In this document: positions 27,918 to 37,410 of the stretch, one piece after another | Layout: each line of letters opens with the position of its first letter | Numbering within the stretch: position 1 is the stretch's first letter | Assembly: GCA_030446715.1 (NCBI GenBank) | Contig: JAUJMU010000003.1 | Span: forward strand, 517,630 to 581,629 | Length of the DNA: 64,000 nt | Source: Cytophagales bacterium | GTDB lineage: Bacteria > Bacteroidota > Bacteroidia > Cytophagales > 172606-1 | Direction: 5' to 3' | Notes under the pieces: model-generated | The model's database searches: none | What the model was told of the DNA's origin: nothing | Seen by the model: only the letters and a program-made list of their open reading frames with translations | Made by a program: the position numbers and the translations under genes

Positions 27918-28606
27918 TCAGCGGTCGGCATCAATGCACTTTTTCACATCATTGGGGCGGCCAAAAAGCACCAGGATATCATCGGCTTCAAGGCGGGTAT
28001 CCGGCCCGATTACCCCTACCACCTCGGGCTTTTTATAGGGGCTGCCAAGAATATTCGTTTTTTCCCGCATCTTAATAATGGTCAGCACATTAAGATTGTA
28101 TCTGGTGCGGAAGTTAACCTCGCCGATGGTCCTGCCCACATACCGCGCCGGCACTTCTGCTTCAATGATGCTGTAATTTTCAGAAAGTTCAAAAGAATCA
28201 ATCACTCCCTTGATCTGCAGCTTTTGGCAAAACGCTCCGCTGATTCTTTTTCGGGACTGATCACCTGATCAACACCGATAGCCTCAATGACCGTTTTGTT
28301 CAGTTCCGAACTGGCACGGCTGATCAGCCGCTTTACTTTCTGCTGCTTCAGAATGGCCGTGGTCATGACCGAGGCACCGATATCTTCACCGATGCTTACA
28401 ATGACCACATCCGCATCCCGCAGGGGCAGGGCTGAAATGGCTTGTACGTCCGTAGAGTCGATGCAGACGGCATGGGTGATCCGGTCTTTTACCTGATTCA
28501 CCTTCTGCATATCGCGGTCCACCCCGATCACCTCGTGACCCATTGCCGAAAGCGAAGTACAGAGCGTGGTGCCGAAATTGCCCAGGCCGATTATTATGTA
28601 TTTCAT
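27918..28606 (-). pseudogene. TrkA/KtrA potassium-channel NAD-binding subunit, frameshifted
   Basis: The first part (28606 to 28202) starts MKYIIIGLGNFGTTLCTSLS, an RCK/TrkA-N Rossmann domain with the acidic end VIGVDRD, and continues to SAERFAKS. The frame then fails. The second part (28205 to 27918) is the TrkA-C domain (IDSFELSENYSIIEAEVPA onward). Adding one base near 28220 joins them as AKSLQIKGVIDSFELSE and yields a normal 229-residue KtrA. The product would bind nucleotides and gate the TrkH-type channel encoded next to it. Both this gene and trkH carry one-base lesions. Confidence 0.85.
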
Positions 28607-28778
28607 AGAGTAAGTATCAATACACGAGTATCAGGTATGGAGCCATGAGCCATCCAACTGGTGATTCAGCATTCTGCCGGTTTTCATTTTTTGGTTTGTA
28701 AGCCTGTCCGGACGCCAGCGTTGGGAGGGACAGTCAGAAACCTTCCTTTTACCCACAGTCTTAGGTCCGATTTCTGTT

Positions 28779-30586
28779 TTAGCTGATAAATACGTTTTCA
28801 GTCGGATAGCGGTAATTTAAATTTTTGACGGTCCGCAGCAGACCAACAATCAGCGTCAGGGTTCCGACCCGGCCGAGGTACATGGTTGCAATGATAACGA
28901 TTTTACTTGCGTTGCTCAGGTCACCGGTAAAGCCCAGACTCAGCCCGACCGTGCTGTAGGCCGAGAAGCACTCGAAGGCGATAAAAATCAGGCCCTGCTC
29001 CGGATTGAACAGCGACACCAGAAATACCGCCAGCCCGATGACCAGAAAGGAAAGCAGCATCACGGCAAAAGCCCGCCGGACCGATTCACTGGGGATTTCC
29101 CGCCGGAAAAGTTCCAGCCGGTTCTTTGATCTGGCAATGCTGATGGTGTTGAGAATGCCAATGGCGAAAGTTGTCGTCTTGATACCGCCTCGGTGGACCC
29201 CGGAGAGGCCCCAATCCACATAAACAGCAGGTAAAACAGAATGGTAGGTGTGCTGAGTGCCGTCATGTCAAAGGTGTTGAAGCCGGCAGTGCGGGGAGAA
29301 ACTGATCCGAAGAATGAAGTTACGAACTGGCCATAAAGGCTCCGGTCCGCCAGCACGTTGCCCTGTTCGGAAATGTAAAATAAAGCGGTGCCGAGCACCA
29401 GCAATACAAAAGTGGTAATCAGAATCAGCCTTGTGTTTACATTCAGAGCCACTACATCTGTATCCCCTTTCAGGTGCAGAATTTTCCTCCGCTTGCGGCC
29501 AAGGTAGCTTTTGTAATACTGGTAGTAGTTGAAAATAACCGGAAACCCGATGCCGCCCAAAATGATCAGCAGGGCGATCACCAGCTGGAAGGAGTAATTT
29601 TCGCGGAACAGGGGATCATAAAGGCCATCGGTAAGCGTCGAGAATCCGGCATTGCAAAAGGCCGACACGGAATGGAAAACCGCAAACTGCACCCGGTCAA
29701 TTGAATCAGCGAATACCCTGGGGTCCAGGGTAAGGTAGATAAACAAAGCGCCAACGGCTTCGATGCCAAGGGTAATGAAGATAATCTTGAACAAGGTCCG
29801 GAAGATCTGACCGATCTTGTCCTCATTGATGAAATCTTTGATGAAGATCTGGTTCTGATAAGAGTAGGCGCCCTGGAAAAAAAACCCCAGAAAGCTGGTC
29901 AGCGTCATAACGCCCAGGCCACCGATCTGAATCAGCAGCAGGATGATCAGCTTGCCGGTGGTGGTAAAGTGGGTAGCCGTATCCACTACAATCAGACCGG
30001 TAACGCAGACTGCACTGGTGGCCGTGAAGAACGCATCAATGTAGCTGATCCCGTTTACCGTAGCTTTGGGCAGTAACAAAAGGCCCGTACCGAAGGCCAT
30101 CAGGACCAGGAATGAACCCACATAAAGCAGGGCCGGGCTGAACTTGATCCGGTAAAAAGACAGGCTTACCTTCGACAGTTCAATAAAAAATACGATAATG
30201 AAAAGCAGGTAAATAAAAAACAGGGACCGGACATAAGGTGCATTATCGGCCAGCCAGCCTCTCAGCACAAACCGGCTGATGATGACCACGATCTGAAAAC
30301 CAAAAACGGCGTATTCTGCAAAACGGGCGGCCCGGCCTTCGGAAAGTCTTGGCAACAGCAAAAGCCGCAGCGACAGGCAGATAAATCCGGTGACCAGACT
30401 GGCTGAGTAGAAGAATTCAAGCGCATTTTTGACGGGTTGGCTGTGGTCAAAACCAAAATCGAAGATAATTACCGTGAAGTTGAGTATGCTCAGCCAGAGC
30501 AGGGTCGAATTTACGTACTTGAAAACTGTTCTTTTCAGATAGGTCAGCCTTTCGCCGAAGCGGTCAGAACCGGTTTTTAGTTTCAT
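28779..30586 (-). pseudogene. TrkH/KtrB potassium uptake membrane subunit, frameshifted
   Basis: The N-terminal part (30586 to about 29190) is a multi-helix membrane protein with two extra N-terminal helices as in Bacteroidota TrkH, then pore-loop signatures such as SAVCVTGLIVVDTATHF and SAFCNAGFSTLTDG. It goes out of frame after GASPGST, where the family has GASPGSTGGGIKTTT. The remainder (GGIKTTTFAIGILNTISIAR to the end, 28779) continues in another frame. One extra G near 29190 restores a 602-residue protein. TrkH forms the K+ path in the inner membrane; trkA lies 170 bases downstream on the same strand. Confidence 0.85.
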
Positions 30587-30705
30587 TACACCAGTTTATT
30601 GAAATGCAGGATACAAACTTACCCTTCTTGCCGGAACTAATCCTGAAGTCTTTCATTTTGAAACCCCATTCCAACCCGCCGCAACGACACTCTTAAACTC
30701 TCACC

Positions 30706-30820
30706 TTATACTACGGTACATGGATTGCCACAAAGTCACCAAGTCACGAAGAAAACACAAAGTAAAGACAGTAGTGAACCTTTGTGCCTTTGTGGCAAAA
30801 ATGAAAATGTACCGTAGTAT
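30706..30820. mobile_element. MITE-like element with 8-9 bp target duplication
   Basis: A roughly 115-bp element bounded by ATACTACGGTACAT (30708-30721) and its exact complement (30807-30820), with a nested inverted repeat TTGCCACAAAG / CTTTGTGGCAA (30725-30735, 30788-30798). The nonamer ACTCTCACC occurs immediately outside both ends (30697-30705 and 30821-30829), which looks like a target-site duplication. It is inserted just beyond the stop codon of the TspO-like gene and does not code for protein. Confidence 0.75.
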
Positions 30821-30830
30821 ACTCTCACCC

Positions 30831-31613
30831 TTATCCATTGACCGGCCGGAAAGACCGGTTCCGGAGGAGACGGAAACCAAGCAATGCCGCCCAGGCGGTG
30901 AGCACAACTACAGCCATCAGGGCGACAAGGGCAATGTTCTCGTATCTCATGTGCCGGGCCACCCAGATTGCCAGCGCAGCCCAGGCAACCACCATCGGAA
31001 ACACGACGTCGCGCAGCCGCCAGCTCACAAAAATCGCGATGATGACTGCCACGGCGATCATCAGTACCGTCCAGTTAACCGGGCCCGGGCGCTCTCCTTC
31101 CCAGCCGATACTTGTCAGAAACACGGCAGCGTTGGCGATGGTAGCCACCGTGAGCCAGCCGGCGTAGAGGCTGAAGGGAACTGAAAGCCAGTTCCAGCCC
31201 CGCTCACGCATGGCCCACTCCCTTGACCTGACCACCAGCACCACAGATGCGGCCAGCATTCCGGCTATGACCACCACACTGGCCAGTAACCTCTCGGTGT
31301 TAAACAGGACCAGCCAGAGGATGCTCAGCAGGCTGAGTACAGTCAGGGGAATGGCCAGCTGGTCGTGGATTGGTACGTTGCGGCGGGCAGGCAGCACCTG
31401 GTAAATGCTGTAGGCAGCCACTGTCAGATAGATCAGTCCCCAGATGGCAAAAGCATAACCGGCCGGCGTAAAAAGAGTTGCATACCGGGCAGAAATGTCG
31501 GCGTTGTTCTGGCCACCGATGATCCGGGTATTGGATATATAACTGAAGGCAATGCTGAAAATTACGCTGAACAGGGCAATCCAGCGCCGGAAACGAGGCT
31601 TTTCTTCTTTCAT
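30831..31613 (-). CDS. TspO/MBR-like tryptophan-rich membrane protein
   Basis: A 260-residue inner-membrane protein with about seven hydrophobic helices. FTPAGYAFAIWGLIYL (about residues 48-63) is the signature of the TspO-related tryptophan-rich sensory family in its longer, seven-helix version, and SVPFSLYAGWLTVATIAN is a second conserved segment. Short TspO proteins bind porphyrins and sterols; the function of the long form is not established. It is a single-gene unit on the minus strand, with a MITE inserted right after the stop codon. Confidence 0.75.
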   Translation of the reverse strand: MKEEKPRFRRWIALFSVIFSIAFSYISNTRIIGGQNNADISARYATLFTPAGYAFAIWGLIYLTVAAYSIYQVLPARRNVPIHDQLAIPLTVLSLLSILWLVLFNTERLLASVVVIAGMLAASVVLVVRSREWAMRERGWNWLSVPFSLYAGWLTVATIANAAVFLTSIGWEGERPGPVNWTVLMIAVAVIIAIFVSWRLRDVVFPMVVAWAALAIWVARHMRYENIALVALMAVVVLTAWAALLGFRLLRNRSFRPVNG

Positions 31614-31785
31614 TTTAAACGGCAGAACGGGGTGGCTGAGTAGGATCTTTACGTGTAAATACGGGTTTGGTTATGACGATCCAGAACCCCAAAAAGACAC
31701 ATTTGTGCATTGCCGTTTTATCCGGGAATTTCAATAAACTAAGTATATTGCCTGAATACGCTGCATTTTTTAAAAACTCCTGACA

Positions 31786-33084
31786 ATGTCAACTACGATC
31801 AAGCCCGGCACCCCGAAGATTGCCGCCCAATCTCCGGCCAGTTACACGGGTCCGCTGATAATCATTGGCTGCCTCTTTTTTATTTTCGGCTTCGTCACCT
31901 GGGTCAATGGCACCCTGATCCCTTACCTCAAGATTGCCTGCCAGCTCGAAACTGATTTCCAGAGTTATCTGGTCGCTTTTGCTTTTTTTATTGCCTATAC
32001 CGTGATGGCAATTCCCTCTTCGTACGTGCTGAGAGCCACCGGTTATAAAAAAGGCATGGCCCTCGGACTGGGCATTATGGCTGTGGGCGCCATTCTTTTC
32101 GTACCCGCCGCCCAGACTCGGAATTTTAACCTCTTTCTGCTTGGATTGTTTATCATCGGCACGGGATTAGCCTTGTTGCAGACGGCTTCCAATCCATACG
32201 TTACCATTATCGGTCCTCCCGAAAGTGCCGCCACCCGGATCAGCATCATGGGCATTGCCAACAAGATAGCCGGCATTCTGGCAGGTCTTATCTTCGGCTA
32301 CATTGCCCTCAACGACGCCGATGCACTGGTAGAAAGCCTTAAAACCATGGATGCCGCAGCCCGTGAAGCTACGCTGAATGAACTCGCCAGCCGGGTAATC
32401 GTGCCCTACATCATCATTGCCGCGGTGCTGGTAGTGCTGGCCATTGCGATTCTCTTTTCTACCCTGCCCGATCTGAAGGACGAAGGAGCAGAAGGGTCAG
32501 CCTCTTCCGCGTCTGCCGGGAAAACCAGCGTTCTCCAGTTTCCGCAGCTGGTGCTGGGAGTGATTGCCCTGTTCCTGTACGTGGGAGCCGAAGTAATTGC
32601 GGGTGATACCATCATTACCTACGGCAGTTCTTTGGGAATCGAGCTTTCGGTGGCCCGCTACTTTACCCAGGCTACGCTGGCTTTCATGCTGGTCGGTTAC
32701 CTGATCGGCATCTTTACCATTCCAAAGTACATTTCTCAGGAAAAAGCCCTGAGCATCTGTGCGGTGCTGGGACTGATATTTTCGGGTCTTGCCATCCTGA
32801 CGACTGGTTTTGTGTCCGTTGGTTTCATTGCGCTGCTCGGCCTTGCCAACGCCCTGATGTGGCCGGCTATTTTCCCCCTGGCCATCAGCGGACTGGGGAA
32901 ATTCACCAAAATCGGTTCCGCCCTGCTGATCATGGCCATTGCCGGCGGCGCGATACTGCCCCTGCTGTACGGCAGCCTTTCGGACATTCTGAACACCCGG
33001 ATTGCTTATATCATACTCCTGCCCTGCTACCTGTTTATTCTTTACTACGCCCTCAAGGGCCACAAGACCGGGGTAAGGGCGTAA
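31786..33084 (+). CDS. FHS-family MFS sugar permease (FucP/GluP-like)
   Basis: A 432-residue, about 12-helix major facilitator superfamily protein. IIGCLFFIFGFVTWVNGTLI in the first helix and LLQTASNPYVTIIGPP (about residues 130-145) are diagnostic of the fucose-galactose-glucose:H+ symporter family. It would import a hexose or 6-deoxyhexose across the inner membrane with protons. The nearby, opposite-strand aldo/keto reductase and alpha-ketoglutarate-semialdehyde-type dehydrogenase genes suggest a sugar or sugar-acid route, but the genes are convergent and not one operon. Confidence 0.88.
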   Translation: MSTTIKPGTPKIAAQSPASYTGPLIIIGCLFFIFGFVTWVNGTLIPYLKIACQLETDFQSYLVAFAFFIAYTVMAIPSSYVLRATGYKKGMALGLGIMAVGAILFVPAAQTRNFNLFLLGLFIIGTGLALLQTASNPYVTIIGPPESAATRISIMGIANKIAGILAGLIFGYIALNDADALVESLKTMDAAAREATLNELASRVIVPYIIIAAVLVVLAIAILFSTLPDLKDEGAEGSASSASAGKTSVLQFPQLVLGVIALFLYVGAEVIAGDTIITYGSSLGIELSVARYFTQATLAFMLVGYLIGIFTIPKYISQEKALSICAVLGLIFSGLAILTTGFVSVGFIALLGLANALMWPAIFPLAISGLGKFTKIGSALLIMAIAGGAILPLLYGSLSDILNTRIAYIILLPCYLFILYYALKGHKTGVRA

Positions 33085-33100
33085 TTTAAAATTTTGCTTC

Positions 33101-33913
33101 TTACCACACCGGTGACCACGCAGGATTAATCAGTCTCTTGCCCCGTGCCAGTCCGTGAATTTGATCCATTTCCTCCCGCGTCAGTTCAAAATCAAATATG
33201 TCAAAATTCTGGCGGCGACGTTCGGTGCCGGAGGCTTTCGGAATGGCAGCCACCTGCTCCTGACTGATCAGCCAGCGAAGCGTAATCTGCACCGGACTTT
33301 TCCCGTACTTCTCCCCGATCTGACGCAACGATTCTTCTTCCATTACGGCTCCGTGGGCAATGGGAGAATAGGCAGTCAGCAGCACGTCGCTTTCCCGGCA
33401 AATTTCCAGCAGGCCCTCCTGCGACAGATAGGGATGATATTCAACCTGATTGCAGAAAACGGGTGCATGCCGGAGCGCCTCCCGGAGCAGGCCGGGCGGA
33501 AAATTACTCACTCCTATTTGCCGCACCTTGCCCTCCTGCTGGTGCTTCTGCATCGCATTCAGGGTTTCGGCAAGCGGTACCTTCTTATCCGGCCAGTGGA
33601 TCAGTAACAGATCCACGTAGTCAGTATGGAGGGAACGCAGGCTGTCGTGCAATGCTTCGGTGACCTTGCCGCCCGCCAGTTCAGTGTTCCAAAGTTTAGT
33701 GGTCAGGAAAATCTCTTCACGGGGCACCTGGCTGTCCCGGATCCCCTGCCCGACTGCCACTTCGTTGACATACATCCGGGCGGTATCTACGTGGCGGTAC
33801 CCGATGCGGAGGGCGTCTGTTACGGCTTCGCGGCAATCGGGGCCCTTCAGCGGCCAGGTACCAAAGCCAAGAGCAGGGACTTCAACCCCTCTGATTGTTT
33901 TCAAAAGTTGCAT
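33101..33913 (-). CDS. Aldo/keto reductase
   Basis: A 270-residue TIM-barrel NAD(P)H-dependent oxidoreductase. The catalytic tetrad can be seen: Asp and Tyr in IGYRHVDTARMYVNE (about residues 42 and 47), Lys in FLTTKLWNTE and His in LLLIHWPDK. IGVSNFPPGLL and the C-terminal IPKASGTERRRQNFDIFDF cofactor segment complete the family pattern. Substrates of such reductases range widely (aldoses, methylglyoxal, 2,5-diketogluconate). It lies 27 bases downstream of the aldehyde dehydrogenase gene on the same strand, so the two probably form an operon. Confidence 0.88.
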   Translation of the reverse strand: MQLLKTIRGVEVPALGFGTWPLKGPDCREAVTDALRIGYRHVDTARMYVNEVAVGQGIRDSQVPREEIFLTTKLWNTELAGGKVTEALHDSLRSLHTDYVDLLLIHWPDKKVPLAETLNAMQKHQQEGKVRQIGVSNFPPGLLREALRHAPVFCNQVEYHPYLSQEGLLEICRESDVLLTAYSPIAHGAVMEEESLRQIGEKYGKSPVQITLRWLISQEQVAAIPKASGTERRRQNFDIFDFELTREEMDQIHGLARGKRLINPAWSPVW

Positions 33914-33940
33914 AATCTGGTTTTAATGGTGACGGTCCGG

Positions 33941-35524
33941 TCAGGCCACGGCCGACTGGGTCCATTCCCCGTTTACCATGCGCCAGATGCCCAGCGGATT
34001 GCCGTTTTTCAGCGCCTCAGGCAACAGATCATCCGGAAAGCCTTGGTAGCAGAGGGGTCTGGCCCACCGGCTGATGGCCGCCGTTCCTACGGACGTTGTA
34101 CGGGAATCGGTGGTGGCGGGATAGGGTCCTCCGTGCTGCATGGCGTAACCAACCTCGACGCCGGTCGGAAAGGCGTTGATAATCAGGCGCCCTACCTTCT
34201 GGCCGAGTACGTCCAGCAAGGGTTTGTATTCACGCAGATCCTCTTCCGTCCCGTGTACGGTAGCTGTCAGGTGGCCTTTCAAACCGTTGGCAATGGTCAT
34301 CAGTTCTTCCGGTGAATGCGCCACAATGCCAACCGTGGAGGGGCCAAACACTTCTTCGGCGAGTTCAGGATTTTCGACAAATTGCCGGGCATCCGTTCGG
34401 AGCATGACGGCACCGGCCTTGCCATCGGACGCATCCGCCTGAGCCACGACCTGGGTATTGCCAATGGCCGTGAGTTTGGCAATGCCTTCCCGGTAGGCTT
34501 TGAGCATCGGGCCAGTCAGCATGGCACCGGGGACGGTAGCGGCAAGTGCTTTCCCGGCCTGGCTGATAAACTCTTCCGTGTGCTCATCGTGGAGGGCTAC
34601 GAAAAGGCCCGGATTGGTACAAAACTGCCCTACTCCCAGCGTGACCGATGCTGCCAAAGCATTGGCAAGCGAAGCCCCTTTCTCGCGGATGATTCCGGGC
34701 AGGACAAAAACCGGGTTGGTGCTGCCCATCTCAGCGTAAACGGGAACCGGTTCTTCTCTGCGGTTGGCCGCTTCAAAAATGGCCTTACCGCCGCGGAAAG
34801 ACCCTGTAAATCCAATGGCTTTGATTAAAGGATGATTCACCAGCGCCATGCCCACCTCCACGGAGCCACCCTGCACCAGAGAAAAGACGCCTTCCGGCAT
34901 ACCGGTGGCCTGAGCCGCGCGGATAATGGCCGCCCCCACCAGTTCAGAGGTACCGGGATGCGCCGGGTGCCCCTTGAATACAACCGGACAGCCGGCCGCA
35001 AGCGCAGAGGCCGTATCACCACCGGCCACTGAAAACGCCAGGGGAAAATTGCTGGCGCCGAAGACTCCCACTGGCCCGAGCGGAATAAGCATGCGGCGCA
35101 GGTCAGGCCGGGGCAGTGGCTGGCGGTCGGGTAAAGCCGTATCGATGCGGGCTTCCACCCACGAACCTTCGCGGAGTACGGTAGCAAATAATTTCAGCTG
35201 GCCTGCCGTCCGGCCCCTTTCGCCGGTCAGGCGGGCTTCGGGCAACGCCGTTTCCTGCATGCATCTGCTGATCAGCGCATCCCCGAGGGAAAGAATCTCA
35301 TCGGCAATTCTGTCCAGGAAAGTTGCCCGGTTTTCGGGAGTGGTCTGGCTGTAAATTTTTGCCGCCCTGGCAGCCAGCCTGACCGCCTGATCCACCTCAT
35401 CTGATGTAGCTTCGGTAAAATCAGGCTCCAGCGATTTGCCGGTTTCGGCGCGGTAGCCGGTAAAAGTTTTATTTCCCTGCCGGGACTTATGGGAACCAAT
35501 GAGTTGTCCACCGGTGAGTTGCAT
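33941..35524 (-). CDS. Alpha-ketoglutarate-semialdehyde-type aldehyde dehydrogenase (NADP+)
   Basis: A 527-residue aldehyde dehydrogenase. The ATG at 35524 (MQLTGGQLIGSHKSRQGN) matches the family's short N-terminus; the open frame further upstream is not supported. Visible motifs: LGPVGVFGASNFPLAFS (cofactor), FTGSFRGGKAIF, YAEMGSTNPVFVLP (Glu base) and VGVGQFCTNPGLF with the catalytic Cys (about residue 285). This subclass oxidises 2,5-dioxopentanoate to 2-oxoglutarate at the end of non-phosphorylated pentose and hexuronate degradation. The neighbouring permease and reductase fit a sugar-acid route. Confidence 0.87.
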   Translation of the reverse strand: MQLTGGQLIGSHKSRQGNKTFTGYRAETGKSLEPDFTEATSDEVDQAVRLAARAAKIYSQTTPENRATFLDRIADEILSLGDALISRCMQETALPEARLTGERGRTAGQLKLFATVLREGSWVEARIDTALPDRQPLPRPDLRRMLIPLGPVGVFGASNFPLAFSVAGGDTASALAAGCPVVFKGHPAHPGTSELVGAAIIRAAQATGMPEGVFSLVQGGSVEVGMALVNHPLIKAIGFTGSFRGGKAIFEAANRREEPVPVYAEMGSTNPVFVLPGIIREKGASLANALAASVTLGVGQFCTNPGLFVALHDEHTEEFISQAGKALAATVPGAMLTGPMLKAYREGIAKLTAIGNTQVVAQADASDGKAGAVMLRTDARQFVENPELAEEVFGPSTVGIVAHSPEELMTIANGLKGHLTATVHGTEEDLREYKPLLDVLGQKVGRLIINAFPTGVEVGYAMQHGGPYPATTDSRTTSVGTAAISRWARPLCYQGFPDDLLPEALKNGNPLGIWRMVNGEWTQSAVA

Positions 35525-35737
35525 ATCTTGTGGGTCTGGGTTGAAGTGAATGAGAAGCGGACGAATATAAGCACGAAGGCGGAAAATCCCGTTGAGCGGG
35601 TCGTATTTTCCGGGCACGGCCGTTCATTTGAGTAAATTATGTCATCGGGTGCGTGCCGGCACCGCCGGAATATTCCTGTTCCCGCAGAAACGGGCAAACG
35701 GTTTCCACCGGGGTAAGCCTGCCTGCACGATTCGGAA

Positions 35738-36031
35738 TTGAATCTGACCTTCAACCCTGAAAAATTAAAAGCAGCTAACATCCGGGCAAAATTTCTGTCC
35801 GGTAAAATCGGAGTGGCAAACTCCCAGTTTGTGGATATTCTGAACGGCAAGCGGCGGATCACGCCACGCATTGCGCTTGCACTGGAGAAGGAACTCGGCG
35901 TCAGGGCAATTGATCTGGTGCGCCAGCAAGCTGAATACGAACTGCTGGTGGAGCGGCTCGAACTGACAGGTGAATTAACAGGCAATCAAGGGACCCCGGC
36001 CAAAGTGGAACTGTTTCTCCCGAAAAACTAA
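35738..36031 (+). CDS. Small XRE-like helix-turn-helix protein
   Basis: A 97-residue protein whose start is a TTG (35738). Residues about 15-60 form a helix-turn-helix: IGVANSQFVDILNGKRRITPRIALALEKELG, the pattern seen in HigA/XRE regulators. The C-terminal tail, with LVRQQAEYELLVERLE, could be a dimer helix. It is divergent from the aldehyde dehydrogenase gene (213-base spacer) and might regulate it, but no toxin gene or operator could be identified. An antitoxin-like orphan is an equally good reading. Confidence 0.6.
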   Translation: MNLTFNPEKLKAANIRAKFLSGKIGVANSQFVDILNGKRRITPRIALALEKELGVRAIDLVRQQAEYELLVERLELTGELTGNQGTPAKVELFLPKN

Positions 36032-36058
36032 GCAACCGAGAGGCGGTCCTGAATAATT

Positions 36059-36122
36059 CAGCCTCCTGAACCACTCTTCCAAATCCATCATCCGGGAATT
36101 GGGAAGCATACTCAGGAGGCTG
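36059..36122. repeat. Inverted repeat between convergent small genes
   Basis: CAGCCTCCTGA (36059-36069) pairs perfectly with TCAGGAGGCTG (36112-36122) and there is partial inner pairing (CTTCCAAA with TTGGGAAG). The unit separates the HTH gene from the hypothetical gene on the other strand. It may act as a bidirectional terminator or be another small repeat. Confidence 0.5.
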
Positions 36123-36165
36123 CTGTGTATAAAGGGGTCGTCAGCTCTGCTCAGGAAAAAAGTGC

Positions 36166-36540
36166 CTAAATTTTTCCGGTCACATTAGAGAAATCGGCAG
36201 CCTGCTTCAGGGTGCGTTCCTGACCGGTTTCGGGGTCATCGTAACTGCGCTCCTCCACCTGTACCGAAACTTTCTTGTGGATCAGTTGTTTGGTATCAAT
36301 CTGTTCCCCTTCCTTCACCTCAATGCCGGCTGCCTGGCAAAGTGCAATGATGCCCGACATGCCGGGCCTGGTCAGGTAAAAGCGCTGCACAATAAATCCG
36401 TCGTTGTTCTCAAACCGGCAGGCAAAAAACGGGGTGCCCTTGTGTTCGCTGGTTCCTTCCTCTATACTGGTAATTTCTACGGTATGGCGGCCATCCGGCA
36501 GAAATGGCTTATCCATTCCTTTTTCAACTGGAATTTTCAT
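36166..36540 (-). CDS. Hypothetical protein, 124 aa
   Basis: A small soluble protein, MKIPVEKGMDKPFLPDGRHT at the start. The order of segments (H-TVEITSIEEGTSEHKGTPFF, ACRFENNDGFIVQRFYLT, IIALCQAAGIEV) looks like a single-domain beta-barrel of the type found in phage or plasmid DUF669-like proteins, with KVSVQVEERSYDD near the end. That comparison is by eye only. No signal peptide. Codon use is consistent with a real gene. It has no informative neighbours. Confidence 0.55.
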   Translation of the reverse strand: MKIPVEKGMDKPFLPDGRHTVEITSIEEGTSEHKGTPFFACRFENNDGFIVQRFYLTRPGMSGIIALCQAAGIEVKEGEQIDTKQLIHKKVSVQVEERSYDDPETGQERTLKQAADFSNVTGKI

Positions 36541-36624
36541 CACGATAGGTTTGGTTACCGGGACCTATACGTCAGGAAGCCGGGCGGGGTTTGGCTCATG
36601 CCCTGATTTGCGGGGGCCAAACAA

Positions 36625-36939
36625 TCAGTTCAGCTTCCAGAGTTCGCAGGGATTTTTGCTGAAGATATGACAATCAAGGTCAGTGTGTTGGGTGGCTACT
36701 TCCATGATGGTAGCCATGATTGAGCAGCAAGTATCCAGAATCACTTTCGCTGACTGCCCCGACAGGGCAATTGTAATCGTAATAATGGATGCCTTGTGGG
36801 TCGGACACCGGATCTTGCTGGTAATGTCAATTATACCGGCAATACTCTTCAGGACCAATGCTTTCTCCGTTGGCTCCAGCAGGGAGAAGGCAACTTTTTC
36901 TTTCCGGCGGATAATATCCGCATTGAAGTTTAAAAACAT
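36625..36939 (-). CDS. Hypothetical protein, about 104 aa
   Basis: An open frame from 36990; the ATG at 36939 (MFLNFNADIIRRKEKVAFS) gives a plausible start. The first 40 residues, with SLLEPTEKALVLKSIAGIID, are helical and hydrophilic; the middle (ASIITITIALSGQSAKVILD) is strand-like; three cysteines follow (DTCC, DCHIF, NPCELW). I do not recognise the family. It may be a small remnant of a larger gene; support is mainly the open frame. Confidence 0.35.
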   Translation of the reverse strand: MFLNFNADIIRRKEKVAFSLLEPTEKALVLKSIAGIIDITSKIRCPTHKASIITITIALSGQSAKVILDTCCSIMATIMEVATQHTDLDCHIFSKNPCELWKLN

Positions 36940-37349
36940 AGACAGGTGCGATAACTTACTCTGAAACCGAAGAATCATAACCGTGCACAAAGCCCGTACA
37001 CAAATCCAGCAAAGCGCTTACCTGAACCTTTTTTATGCCTGCTGTACAAGTGGCAGGCCGTGAAAATCAACAACCGAACCGTTGCAGATGAAATCAATAC
37101 TAAAAAAATAAGCCCATCAGGCTGCCAAAAGTCAAGATGGGTAACGCATAAAAAAAAGTAAAGTTTAGACTATAATTAAGTATTTACCGTACCGGAAATT
37201 GTTATTAATACGGAAGATTTTTCTGAAATTTAATCAAAACTTCCCGTTTTTATACCTTACGCATTTGACCTGTATGCCGGTTTGCTGCCTCTGAACAGCC
37301 TGAAATTCATTTCTTACCTCCTTATCTCACGCAACTTTCCGGTATGGCC
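36940..37349. other. AT-rich intergenic region
   Basis: About 410 bases without a supported gene. The part 37080-37260 is strongly AT-rich (A-runs near 37105 and 37150). The frame open from 37282 on the plus strand is only an antisense shadow of the GMC oxidoreductase gene. Confidence 0.4.
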
Positions 37350-37385
37350 AAAAAAACAGCGCCCGGCAGGCCCGGACGCTGTTGC
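37350..37385 (-). terminator. Rho-independent terminator after GMC oxidoreductase gene
   Basis: On the minus strand CAGCGTCCGGG-CCTG-CCGGGCGCTG is followed by seven T residues. The stem is GC-rich with one mismatch and begins 25 bases after the stop codon at 37411. Confidence 0.85.
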
Positions 37386-37410
37386 ATATTACCAGAGCAC
37401 TGAAATTACT

